Below, in pieces: positions 1 to 5,196 of a stretch of DNA of 8,981 nucleotides. The notes below the pieces were generated by a model. It worked only from the letters and a program-made list of their open reading frames with translations, was not told where the DNA came from and searched no databases. The stretch lies in assembly GCA_045598845.1 (NCBI GenBank), contig JAZRUY010000209.1:1-8981 (forward strand), written 5' to 3'. The stretch's first letter is position 1; the number at the start of each line of letters is the position of its first letter. The translations under genes and the position numbers were made by a program. The stretch comes from JAZRUY01 sp045598845. Lineage in GTDB: Bacteria; Verrucomicrobiota; Lentisphaeria; Victivallales; Victivallaceae.

Positions 1-150
<150 letters not shown>

Positions 151-181
151 CTAATATTCCCCCTTTTTTTATGAGTTTTCG

Positions 182-209
182 CCGTCCGTGCGGGCACGGA
201 CGGATTTTT
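182..209 (+). terminator. Strong rho-independent terminator for the upstream (off-window) transcript
   Basis: CCGTCCGTGC at 182-191 and GCACGGACGG at 194-203 are perfect inverted repeats of 10 bases separated by GG. In practice this is a 9-bp stem with a four-base loop. ATTTTT follows at 204-209. The U tract lies on the plus side only, so it ends transcription coming from the left, through the CAGAG repeat. No complete gene is seen to its left in this window. Confidence 0.8.
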
Positions 210-367
210 GTGTCGTCTTTTATGCCGTATTCCGTTCTTCCTGCGCCTACGGACGCGCCTGACGATCGTGCCTGCGCGCGTACTTCATTTAATCGGAATG
301 TTGTTCCGCTTTTGAATTTTTTCCAAGGTATCGCATTGATTCAGTGAACGGATAGAAAAATGTGGTA

Positions 368-389
368 TTTAAACAGCGGATGGTTTAAA
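368..389. repeat. Inverted repeat TTTAAAC-N8-GTTTAAA
   Basis: Perfect seven-base arms TTTAAAC (368-374) and GTTTAAA (383-389) flank an eight-base spacer, and ATTTTT follows at 390-395. It could be an operator or a weak AU-rich hairpin. It is close to a second inverted repeat at 402-426. No known factor was matched. Confidence 0.5.
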
Positions 390-401
390 ATTTTTACAAA
401 A

Positions 402-426
402 AGATTTTGTTGTCGCGACAAAATCT
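402..426. promoter_or_regulatory. Inverted repeat with internal 12-bp palindrome, possible operator
   Basis: AGATTTTGT (402-410) and ACAAAATCT (418-426) are perfect nine-base arms around TGTCGCG. Overlapping this, TTGTCGCGACAA (410-421) is a perfect 12-base palindrome with a centre shifted by 1.5 bases. No T tract follows on the plus strand, so a terminator is unlikely. A dimeric repressor site or a structured RNA element is more plausible. The binding factor is unknown. It lies about 230 bases upstream of the TM2 gene. Confidence 0.4.
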
Positions 427-518
427 GCTTCCGGATATGGAATAATATAACAGCGGGTCATGACTTCGATTTGTTGCCTTATTGGCTGATTTGCTGAATA
501 AGAAAGGGGGAAAATAGC

Positions 519-621
519 ATGAGCTGAGAATGATGTTGTTGGAGAATACGTGAAAGATAAAGATATTTATGCCTTAAGTGCTTTGCGGAAAAATATCTTT
601 GCAAAAAAACGGTTGAAGTGA
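519..621 (+). pseudogene. Possible small ORF, about 33 codons, apparently frameshifted after codon 2
   Basis: A strong ribosome-binding sequence (AAAGGGGG at 503-510) sits eight bases before ATG at 519, but the frame reads ATG AGC TGA and stops at once. If one base around 525 is skipped, the product begins Met-Ser-Glu-Asn-Asp-Val-Val. It then continues in an ordinary-looking frame containing KDKDIYALSALRKNIF and ends in a basic tail at TGA 619-621. Alternatively, a 23-codon ORF could start at GTG 550, with GGAG at 541-544 as its ribosome-binding site. This may be a decayed small gene, a sequencing error, a leader peptide for the TM2 cluster, or chance. The product was not recognised. Confidence 0.3.
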
Positions 622-652
622 AAATCTGAAAAATATAACGAAAGGAGCCGAT

Positions 653-1066
653 ATGTTTTGTACTTCATGCGGATCGGAAATCAATGATGCGGCGGCGGTA
701 TGCGTCAAGTGCGGGATAAAAGTGTATTCAGAAAAAAAATTTTGTCCTAATTGCGGTAATGCCATAACGGAAAAGCAAAGTTTGTGCACTTCATGCGGTT
801 GTGAACTCGCATCATTTTTTGAACAAAAAGAAATGCCTAAGAAGGGGGCATTGCATGCCAAAAATAAAACGACATTTCTTTTGTTAGGTATCTTCCTGGG
901 CAGTTTAGGAATACATAATTTTTATGCCGGCTACAATACCAAGGGAATAATCCAGCTGGCTATCACTCTGGTGTCATGCGGATTCCTTTCATGGATTGTA
1001 TGGATTTGGGCTGTTATAGAAGTTTGCACTGTGACGGCAGATGCTGACGGTATCCCGATGGAATAA
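653..1066 (+). CDS. Double zinc ribbon and TM2 domain membrane protein
   Basis: This 137-residue protein has two N-terminal zinc-ribbon units with paired CxxC knuckles (C3/C6 with C17/C20, and C31/C34 with C45/C48). A short linker and a TM2 domain (about residues 72-127) follow. The TM2 part is two membrane helices (about 74-95 and 98-124) joined by the family's turn, here GSLGIHNFYAGY, with a Gly-Ile-Ile-Gln-Leu start to the second helix. The acidic residue expected near the end of helix two is Glu (VIEV) where many members have Asp. The start is supported by AAAGGAG at 641-647, five bases before ATG. TM2 proteins with zinc ribbons are common in bacteria but have no agreed biochemical role. 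The ribbons probably face the cytoplasm. The gene is first of a same-strand trio of small membrane proteins (58 bases to the next) and has AT-rich codon use unlike genes beyond 2240. Confidence 0.88.
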   Translation: MFCTSCGSEINDAAAVCVKCGIKVYSEKKFCPNCGNAITEKQSLCTSCGCELASFFEQKEMPKKGALHAKNKTTFLLLGIFLGSLGIHNFYAGYNTKGIIQLAITLVSCGFLSWIVWIWAVIEVCTVTADADGIPME

Positions 1067-1124
1067 TAGTTTATTTAACCCCTCCCTATTACAAAATTAT
1101 AAAAAACAGTAAAGGAACAGGATT

Positions 1125-1544
1125 ATGAGTAATGTAAATTCCGACAAGGCGCAACTGAAAGAAGGAGCGATGGGCTTCACTTCTTGGCAGGCTGGGCAAA
1201 CAATCAATATGCCTATGTTGCTTGTAGGCGCATGCTGTTGCATGGCAATTCCTTTGTGTATTCATATTCATAATGCGTATGCGGAGTTAAAGCGGTTTTT
1301 TCCGGAGTATGATGATTCGCAATCATGGCTCAAAAGTCTTATTACAATATGGGGTCTTTTGACTATTGATAAAGAAATAGACACATTGGCTGAAAAATAC
1401 GGTCTTGAGATACCTAAACCTAAAATGCCCCCTGTTGTGGGATTGGTCGGGTGTTGTTGTATTGGTTGGTTTGTTTACCCTTTTATTGTGTCAGACAAAC
1501 TTAATCGCATTACTGAATTATGCAAGGCGTATATCGCAAAATAA
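1125..1544 (+). CDS. Unrecognised two-helix membrane protein with twin CCC motifs
   Basis: This 139-residue protein was not assigned to a family with confidence. Its general look (one helix, the sequence AYAELKRFFPEY, then a later hydrophobic helix) is faintly like DUF4234 proteins, which is a weak guess. Likely membrane helices are at about residues 30-48 and 102-122. Each contains a Cys triplet in a similar setting (GACCCMAI at 36-43 and GCCCIG at 109-114). The middle part (about 50-100) is mixed polar, with an acidic patch at the EYDDSQSW sequence, and the C-terminus is a charged helix. The start has AAAGGA at 1111-1116 in good register with ATG 1125. It lies between TM2 and DUF2752-type genes on the same strand, which suggests co-expression. 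Its last 25 bases overlap the next gene in another frame. Confidence 0.72.
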   Translation: MSNVNSDKAQLKEGAMGFTSWQAGQTINMPMLLVGACCCMAIPLCIHIHNAYAELKRFFPEYDDSQSWLKSLITIWGLLTIDKEIDTLAEKYGLEIPKPKMPPVVGLVGCCCIGWFVYPFIVSDKLNRITELCKAYIAK

Positions 1545-2008
1545 CGAATAGTTGTTGGATATTTGTCCGTTCTTGGGCGAATATTTACGGTGTATTGGCA
1601 ATTTGCTTGTTGGGGGGGGCATTTGCCATACACTGTATGGTTCTCGGAAGGGCGGAGTTGTGTGTTTTTCGAAGTCTTTGCGGATTACCATGTCCGGGGT
1701 GTGGTTTGTGCCATGCTTTTGAGGCCTTGTTTTTCCACGGAGATATAGTAAAAAGCCTACATTACCATGCACTGTTTTTACCTATTTTGTTTGATATTTT
1801 TATGTTATGTATTCCGACCGGCATTCACCCGGTATTTATGCGTTATCGCCAATGTGCGTTCTGGCATTGGTTTTTTTTAGCCGTCTATTTGGGTTATTAT
1901 ATTTTCAGAATGGTTGCCATTTTCCCGTCAGATCAATACCCGATGATCTATGTCGAACCGAATTATTGTCAAATGATTTTCGATCTGATTCAAGACATCT
2001 TCTCTTGA
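1520..2008 (+). CDS. DUF2752-type small membrane protein
   Basis: This 162-residue protein carries the DUF2752 signature. A CPxCG knuckle (CPGCG, 58-62) precedes a hydrophobic stretch, a Gly-Asp pair (74-75) and a membrane helix after an HYHAL sequence, where many members have Asn-Pro-Leu. The usual Thr-Arg-Ala after the knuckle is replaced by Cys-His-Ala (63-66 region). Likely helices are at about 22-41, 83-98 and 112-134. The function of the family is unknown. The called ATG at 1520 has no clear Shine-Dalgarno sequence and overlaps the upstream gene by 25 bases. Expression by translational coupling, or a later TTG start, are both possible. A run of eight Gs (1612-1619) sits at codons 31-34 and could slip. 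No strong terminator follows; a weak AAGAG/CTCTT hairpin lies at 2032-2056. Confidence 0.75.
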   Translation: MQGVYRKITNSCWIFVRSWANIYGVLAICLLGGAFAIHCMVLGRAELCVFRSLCGLPCPGCGLCHAFEALFFHGDIVKSLHYHALFLPILFDIFMLCIPTGIHPVFMRYRQCAFWHWFFLAVYLGYYIFRMVAIFPSDQYPMIYVEPNYCQMIFDLIQDIFS

Positions 2009-2084
2009 TGTTGAAATGTTAATTTTGCGGTAAGAGTATTGATAGCTCCTCTTTTTGCTCTGTGACGGCGAAAAACAAAATATT

Positions 2085-2099
2085 TGATAATTTTTATCA
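2085..2099. promoter_or_regulatory. Near-consensus Fur-type box upstream of the flavin reductase-rubredoxin gene
   Basis: TGATAATTTTTATCA at 2085-2099 matches the 7-1-7 Fur box TGATAATNATTATCA known from Bacillus at 13 of 14 defined positions; only the base after the centre differs. It lies nine bases upstream of a candidate -35 element and about 140 bases before the start codon. The GATAAT inside it (2086-2091) could also serve as a -10 element, with GTGACG at 2062-2067 as the -35. Fur, PerR and Zur share similar boxes, so the regulator cannot be named. The stretch is AT-rich and followed by TTTTTT, so a weak terminator hairpin is the main alternative. Confidence 0.45.
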
Positions 2100-2107
2100 T
2101 TTTTTAG

Positions 2108-2136
2108 TTTGCATCGGTCTGATTCAGCGATATATT
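2108..2136 (+). promoter_or_regulatory. Candidate sigma-70 type promoter for the flavin reductase-rubredoxin gene
   Basis: TTTGCA (2108-2113) and TATATT (2131-2136) are separated by exactly 17 bases and match the consensus at 4 and 5 of 6 positions. Transcription would begin near 2143, giving a leader of about 97 bases. The Fur-type box immediately upstream strengthens the case that this is the control region. Confidence 0.4.
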
Positions 2137-2239
2137 GGCATTGTTGCGGCGATTATGCCGCCGGCAACCCAGTCTTACGGGCGGAAGGGGAACCTGGCGA
2201 TATTGATGCCGGGCGCCGGATGCCGGAAAGGAGCGCATC
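2137..2239 (+). repeat. Leader of the flavin reductase gene with 8-bp direct repeats at the ribosome-binding site
   Basis: GATGCCGG occurs at 2205-2212 and again at 2219-2226, directly before the Shine-Dalgarno AAAGGAG (2227-2233). CCGGCA at 2161-2166 can pair with the TGCCGG of either copy, so two alternative hairpins are possible, one of them next to the ribosome-binding site. No known riboswitch consensus was recognised. The stretch is GC-rich, so the pairing could be chance. Confidence 0.3.
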
Positions 2240-3028
2240 ATGAATGATCCGAAAGCGTTCTGGAAAATCGGGTACGGGCTCTATGTGCTGACGAGCAGGG
2301 AGGGCGACCGGGACAACGGGATGATCTGCAATACCGTGATGCAGGTTACCGGCGTGCCGGAGCAACTGGCGGTAGCGGTGAACAAGAGCACTTATTCGCA
2401 TGAAATCATCCGGCATACCGGCAGGATGAATATCAATGTACTGGACGTCAGCGCTCCGTTTGAATTGTTCCGCAATTTCGGTTTCCGCACCGGCCGCGGT
2501 CAGGACAAGTTCGCCGGAATCGGAATAACCCGGTCGGAAAACGGCCTTGCGGTGCTGCAAAGGCATTGTAACGCGTTTTTCTCGCTGCAGGTTGAACAGT
2601 ATATGGATTTGGGAACCCACGGGTTGTTTATCTGCCGGGTCGCCGAATCGGGGATGCTTGCCGATACTGAATCCATGACATACTCCTATTATCAGGAAAA
2701 GGTCAAACCGCGGCCGGCTCCGGCCGGCAAAAAGGGTTTTGTCTGCAAGGTCTGCGGTTATGTGTATGAAGGCGATACGCTGCCGCCGGATTTTATCTGT
2801 CCGGTCTGCGGTCATCCCGCCGCTGATTTTGTTCCGCTTGCCGAAGATACGGAAAATGATGTTAAGGACGGACGGTATGTCTGCTCCGTATGCGGCTATG
2901 TGTATGACCCTGCCAAAGGGGATCCGGAGCACGGTGTTCCGCCGGGTACCGCATTCAAGGACTTGCCGGCGGACTGGAAATGTCCGGTCTGCGGCGCTCC
3001 GAAGGAAAAGTTCCGCCCGGTGAAGTAA
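2240..3028 (+). CDS. Flavin reductase-rubredoxin-rubredoxin fusion (Hrb-like)
   Basis: This 262-residue protein has three parts. Residues 1-155 are a flavin reductase-like, FMN-binding split barrel, starting with the family's FWKIGYGLYVLTS and NTVMQVT sequences. Residues 167-200 are a short rubredoxin of the rubrerythrin type (C169/C172 and C187/C190). Residues 213-262 are a full-length rubredoxin (C215/C218 and C248/C251, with the usual insert of about 29 residues). The closest known design is the high-molecular-weight rubredoxin (Hrb) of Moorella, which moves electrons from NADH to a flavodiiron protein for NO or O2 reduction. Here there are two rubredoxin domains. No signal peptide is present, so it is cytoplasmic. 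AAAGGAG at 2227-2233 supports the start. It appears to be a single-gene unit, with a Fur-like box upstream and a strong terminator downstream. The physiological electron acceptor is not in this window. Confidence 0.92.
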   Translation: MNDPKAFWKIGYGLYVLTSREGDRDNGMICNTVMQVTGVPEQLAVAVNKSTYSHEIIRHTGRMNINVLDVSAPFELFRNFGFRTGRGQDKFAGIGITRSENGLAVLQRHCNAFFSLQVEQYMDLGTHGLFICRVAESGMLADTESMTYSYYQEKVKPRPAPAGKKGFVCKVCGYVYEGDTLPPDFICPVCGHPAADFVPLAEDTENDVKDGRYVCSVCGYVYDPAKGDPEHGVPPGTAFKDLPADWKCPVCGAPKEKFRPVK

Positions 3029-3057
3029 CCTTTGCCGACAGATGACAGATGAATAAA

Positions 3058-3085
3058 CCCCCTTCAAGCGAAGGGGGAGTTTTTT
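3058..3085. terminator. Bidirectional intrinsic terminator between the fusion gene and tRNA-Pro
   Basis: CCCCCTTC (3058-3065) and GAAGGGGG (3070-3077) form a perfect 8-bp stem with loop AAGC. On the plus strand AG and six Ts (3080-3085) follow, ending the transcript of the gene at 2240-3028. On the minus strand the stem is followed by TTTATT, ending the tRNA transcript about ten bases beyond its CCA end. Confidence 0.88.
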
Positions 3086-3086
3086 C

Positions 3087-3162
3087 TGGTCGGGGTGGCG
3101 GGAGTCGAACCCGCGACATCATGCTCCCAAAGCATGCGCGCTAGCCACTGCGCTACACCCCG
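3087..3162 (-). tRNA. tRNA-Pro (anticodon UGG)
   Basis: Read on the minus strand, the 76-base gene folds fully. It has acceptor stem CGGGGTG/CACCCCG, T8-A9, D stem GCGC/GCGC, anticodon stem CATGC/GCATG, and a TTTGGGA loop placing TGG at positions 34-36. A GCGGG/CCCGC T stem with TTCGACT loop, discriminator A and an encoded CCA end follow. The C1-G72 pair and G37 are typical of bacterial proline tRNAs. Anticodon UGG can in principle read all four Pro codons when modified. The 3' end abuts the shared terminator at 3058-3085. Confidence 0.97.
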
Positions 3163-3185
3163 GATATGTGATACGCCGGAACCAT

Positions 3186-3214
3186 AAGATACCGCGGTGA
3201 CCGTGTTAAAGCAA
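3186..3214 (-). promoter_or_regulatory. Candidate promoter of tRNA-Pro
   Basis: On the minus strand TTGCTT (3214-3209) and TATCTT (3191-3186) are 17 bases apart. The -10 ends 23 bases before the tRNA 5' end, which fits a short 5' leader removed by RNase P. The hexamers match the consensus at 3 and 4 of 6 positions, so the call rests mainly on spacing. Confidence 0.35.
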
Positions 3215-3224
3215 CCCGCTCCGC

Positions 3225-3252
3225 TTGACATAACGGCTAAAAACATTACATT
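3225..3252 (+). promoter_or_regulatory. Candidate promoter of the heparinase II/III-family gene
   Basis: A perfect TTGACA (3225-3230) is followed after 16 bases by TACATT (3247-3252, 4 of 6 matches). Transcription would start near 3259, about 56 bases before the ATG. That is right at the base of a terminator-like hairpin. Confidence 0.5.
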
Positions 3253-3258
3253 AACTTC

Positions 3259-3299
3259 CTGCGGTATTGTTCTGACCGCGGCTTTTTCTGATTTTTTTT
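3259..3299 (+). terminator. Terminator-like hairpin in the leader of the lyase gene (possible attenuator)
   Basis: CTGCGGT (3259-3265) and ACCGCGG (3275-3281) form a 7-bp stem with one G-T wobble and a nine-base loop. CTTTTTCTG and eight Ts (3292-3299) follow. It lies between the candidate promoter and the ribosome-binding site (GGAG at 3302-3305). It could attenuate the gene, protect the mRNA 5' end, or stop read-through from the left. The long loop makes it a moderate rather than strong terminator. Confidence 0.35.
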
Positions 3300-3314
3300 A
3301 CGGAGACAGTAATA

Positions 3315-5162
3315 ATGAGACGCTTTATTGCAATAGTGATGCTGATATCGGTTTTCCCGCTGTTGCTTCCGGCTGCGGACGCTCCGCAGCTGATGCCGAA
3401 GTTTTCCGACCGGGAATTCTGGAAATCGGTTCGTCCTGAATATGCGGAAATGATAACCGCGATGGCTGCGAAAATCGCGGCGGAGCCGGTGGCGCCGACC
3501 AGTTTCTACGCTTATCTGCGCGGCGGCATCGACGGCAATCTGCAGGCCGGATATGATCTCACCGATGCCCGGCACGGCAATCTGCTGCTGCTGGTTACCG
3601 CCTGCTGCGTAACCGGTGATAAAGACAAATATCTGCCGGTTATTATCGATTATCTGTGGGCGATATGCGAGGAGGAGTACTGGTGCGCATATACCCACGC
3701 CGATCAGACCGGCGGAAAGCGGATGTATACGCCGGGTACCGGTGATCCAATGGTTGACGCGGAAACATCCAGGCGTGTTGATCTCTATGCCGCCGGAACA
3801 GGAGCGGATGTGGCGCTGGCCGTCAATATTCTGGAGGACGAGCTGCGCGCCGTCTCTCCGGCAATGGTGGAACACATAAAGGAAAGAACTCTTTATAAGA
3901 CCGTGGATTCTGTGCTTGACCACCGCCCGTCGAAAACACCGTTCTGGCTGGATCCGGAAATCAAACCTAACAACTGGACGCCGTGGTGCTCGATGAACCT
4001 GCTGATTACCGCGCTTGCTTTCGGCAACCCGCGCGCCGCGGAATTGGTCGCCAGACTGGATCCGCAGTTAAAACTTTATATCGACACTTACCCGGATGAC
4101 GGGTTCTGCGATGAAGGCGCTACTTATTGGAATCTCGGCATGGGCAATCTGCTGTATTATTTAACGCTCCGCAGGCAGTATTTCCCGGAATTGCCGGAGC
4201 TGGTTTCCCGTGAAAAACTGCGCCGGATGGCGGAGTACATCATCGATATTCACATCACTCCTGAATACAGTGCCAGCTATGCCGACGCTGATGCCTACGG
4301 ACTTTCCATGCCGGTGCTGTTGCACGACATGGCCGCGGAGACCGGTTCTGATCTTCTGGCCGGCCGGGGAGATCTGGAAGGAAAGATGTTCCGCACTGTT
4401 GAGATGGCCGACCGGCACGGCTGGACAATGCTTCCGCTGCGGTTCTTCCGTCAGTTGGTTGACCGTCCTTCCGGCAAGGCGATGACACTGCCCGGAAAAT
4501 TGAGTTTATTCGGAGGCAGGTTCGCGGTAATCAGATCGGAAAAAGGTTTTTCCGCTACGCTGAAAGGCGGAAACAATGCCGAATCCCATAATCATAACGA
4601 TCTGGGACATTTTACCGTTTTTCATAACGGAAAACCGTTGATTGTCGACCCAGGCAGCATGCGTTACAATCAGGCCAGTTTCGGTCTGGAAAGATACAAA
4701 TTCTGGTATAACGGCGCTTTCGGTCATAATGCCCCGGAGATAGACGGCATATCTCAGCAGGCCGGAGCCCGTTACACCGCTGAGATTACCGCTTGTTCTG
4801 CGGAAAAAGGCATAACCGCGGTTGCCGATTTGAAGTCCGCTTACCCGGATGAAGCCGGAATATCCGGATTCACCCGCCGCCTGGAAACGGAGAACTCTGT
4901 CCTTACGGTGCGCGACATTATCGGCAAGCCGGCGCTGAAACAGGTGAAAGTGCGGCTGTTTACTCCGTTGCCTGCGGAAATAACCGGTGAAAGAGAAGTG
5001 ATTTTCAGCGACGGCACGATATTGCAACTGCGGGGAATCGCCGCCGGGACGATCACCCAGTACCAACCGGATGAAGTAATGGCTGCCAACTACGGAAAAG
5101 AACTTTTCTGTATCGAACTGGCCGGGGAGTCCGGTGATTACGAACTTGCCTTTTCGGAATAA
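3315..5162 (+). CDS. Secreted heparinase II/III-family polysaccharide lyase
   Basis: This 615-residue protein begins with a signal peptide (basic MRR, hydrophobic to about residue 19, likely cut after ADA at 21-23), so it is exported. Residues about 30-380 form the helical toroid of alginate- and heparin-lyase folds. They include NNW at 219-221 and DGFCDEGATYW at 262-272, whose Tyr271 is the likely catalytic Tyr. Residues about 390-610 are the heparinase II/III beta-sandwich. This part holds HNHND (425-429), DPG (445-447) and GHNAPEIDG (470-478), the His and metal-site region of the fold. By family (PL12/15/17/21-like) it should cleave uronic acid-containing chains by beta-elimination. The substrate (heparin-like, alginate-like or other) cannot be told. 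The length is normal and no truncation is seen. GGAG at 3302-3305 supports the start. No transporter or sulfatase lies next to it, so this is not an obvious utilisation cluster. Confidence 0.9.
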   Translation: MRRFIAIVMLISVFPLLLPAADAPQLMPKFSDREFWKSVRPEYAEMITAMAAKIAAEPVAPTSFYAYLRGGIDGNLQAGYDLTDARHGNLLLLVTACCVTGDKDKYLPVIIDYLWAICEEEYWCAYTHADQTGGKRMYTPGTGDPMVDAETSRRVDLYAAGTGADVALAVNILEDELRAVSPAMVEHIKERTLYKTVDSVLDHRPSKTPFWLDPEIKPNNWTPWCSMNLLITALAFGNPRAAELVARLDPQLKLYIDTYPDDGFCDEGATYWNLGMGNLLYYLTLRRQYFPELPELVSREKLRRMAEYIIDIHITPEYSASYADADAYGLSMPVLLHDMAAETGSDLLAGRGDLEGKMFRTVEMADRHGWTMLPLRFFRQLVDRPSGKAMTLPGKLSLFGGRFAVIRSEKGFSATLKGGNNAESHNHNDLGHFTVFHNGKPLIVDPGSMRYNQASFGLERYKFWYNGAFGHNAPEIDGISQQAGARYTAEITACSAEKGITAVADLKSAYPDEAGISGFTRRLETENSVLTVRDIIGKPALKQVKVRLFTPLPAEITGEREVIFSDGTILQLRGIAAGTITQYQPDEVMAANYGKELFCIELAGESGDYELAFSE

Positions 5163-5196
5163 TCGGCGGTATTTGCGGAGCGGTACCGGGTAATGG
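5163..5196. other. Convergent junction without a clear terminator
   Basis: Only 34 bases separate the stop codons of the plus-strand lyase gene and the minus-strand gene at 5197-6237. A CGGTA/TACCG inverted repeat can be drawn, but it has no T tract on either side. Both transcripts probably run into each other or end by another mechanism. Confidence 0.5.

Larger units (their letters stand above)
210..652. other. Intergenic region, about 440 bases, without a certain gene
   Basis: No convincing gene of normal size is present on either strand. The left part (210-300) is GC-rich and the rest is AT-rich. It contains two inverted repeats (368-389 and 402-426) and a possible frameshifted small ORF (519-621), each listed separately. 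An open frame (bases 3 to 347, TGA at 345-347) runs from the CAGAG array through the terminator, but its sequence looks like chance. No -35/-10 pair good enough to call was found for the downstream cluster. Confidence 0.6.

Noticed and set aside
2137..2239. Known riboswitch (cobalamin, SAM or FMN type) upstream of the fusion gene
   Set aside because: CCGGCAACC and GGGGAACC fragments recall SAM and cobalamin elements, but the rest of neither consensus is present and the order of conserved boxes is wrong.
2153..3067. Minus-strand ORF of 304 codons opposite the fusion gene
   Set aside because: It covers a gene with clear flavin reductase and rubredoxin motifs and runs into the terminator. It shows no family motif and is rich in Arg and His, as antisense shadows in GC-rich genes usually are.
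3087..3162. tRNA-Pro as an attachment site for an island to its left
   Set aside because: No integrase gene is present, and no copy of the tRNA 3' end was found in the AT-rich stretch to the left.
3064..3246. Minus-strand ORF of 60 codons overlapping tRNA-Pro
   Set aside because: Its middle part (AQWLARMLWEHDVAGSTPAT) is the translation of the tRNA itself, a well-known kind of false gene call.
3246..3923. Minus-strand ORF opposite the start of the lyase gene
   Set aside because: It is antisense to the signal peptide and toroid of a well-supported lyase and has no recognisable domain.
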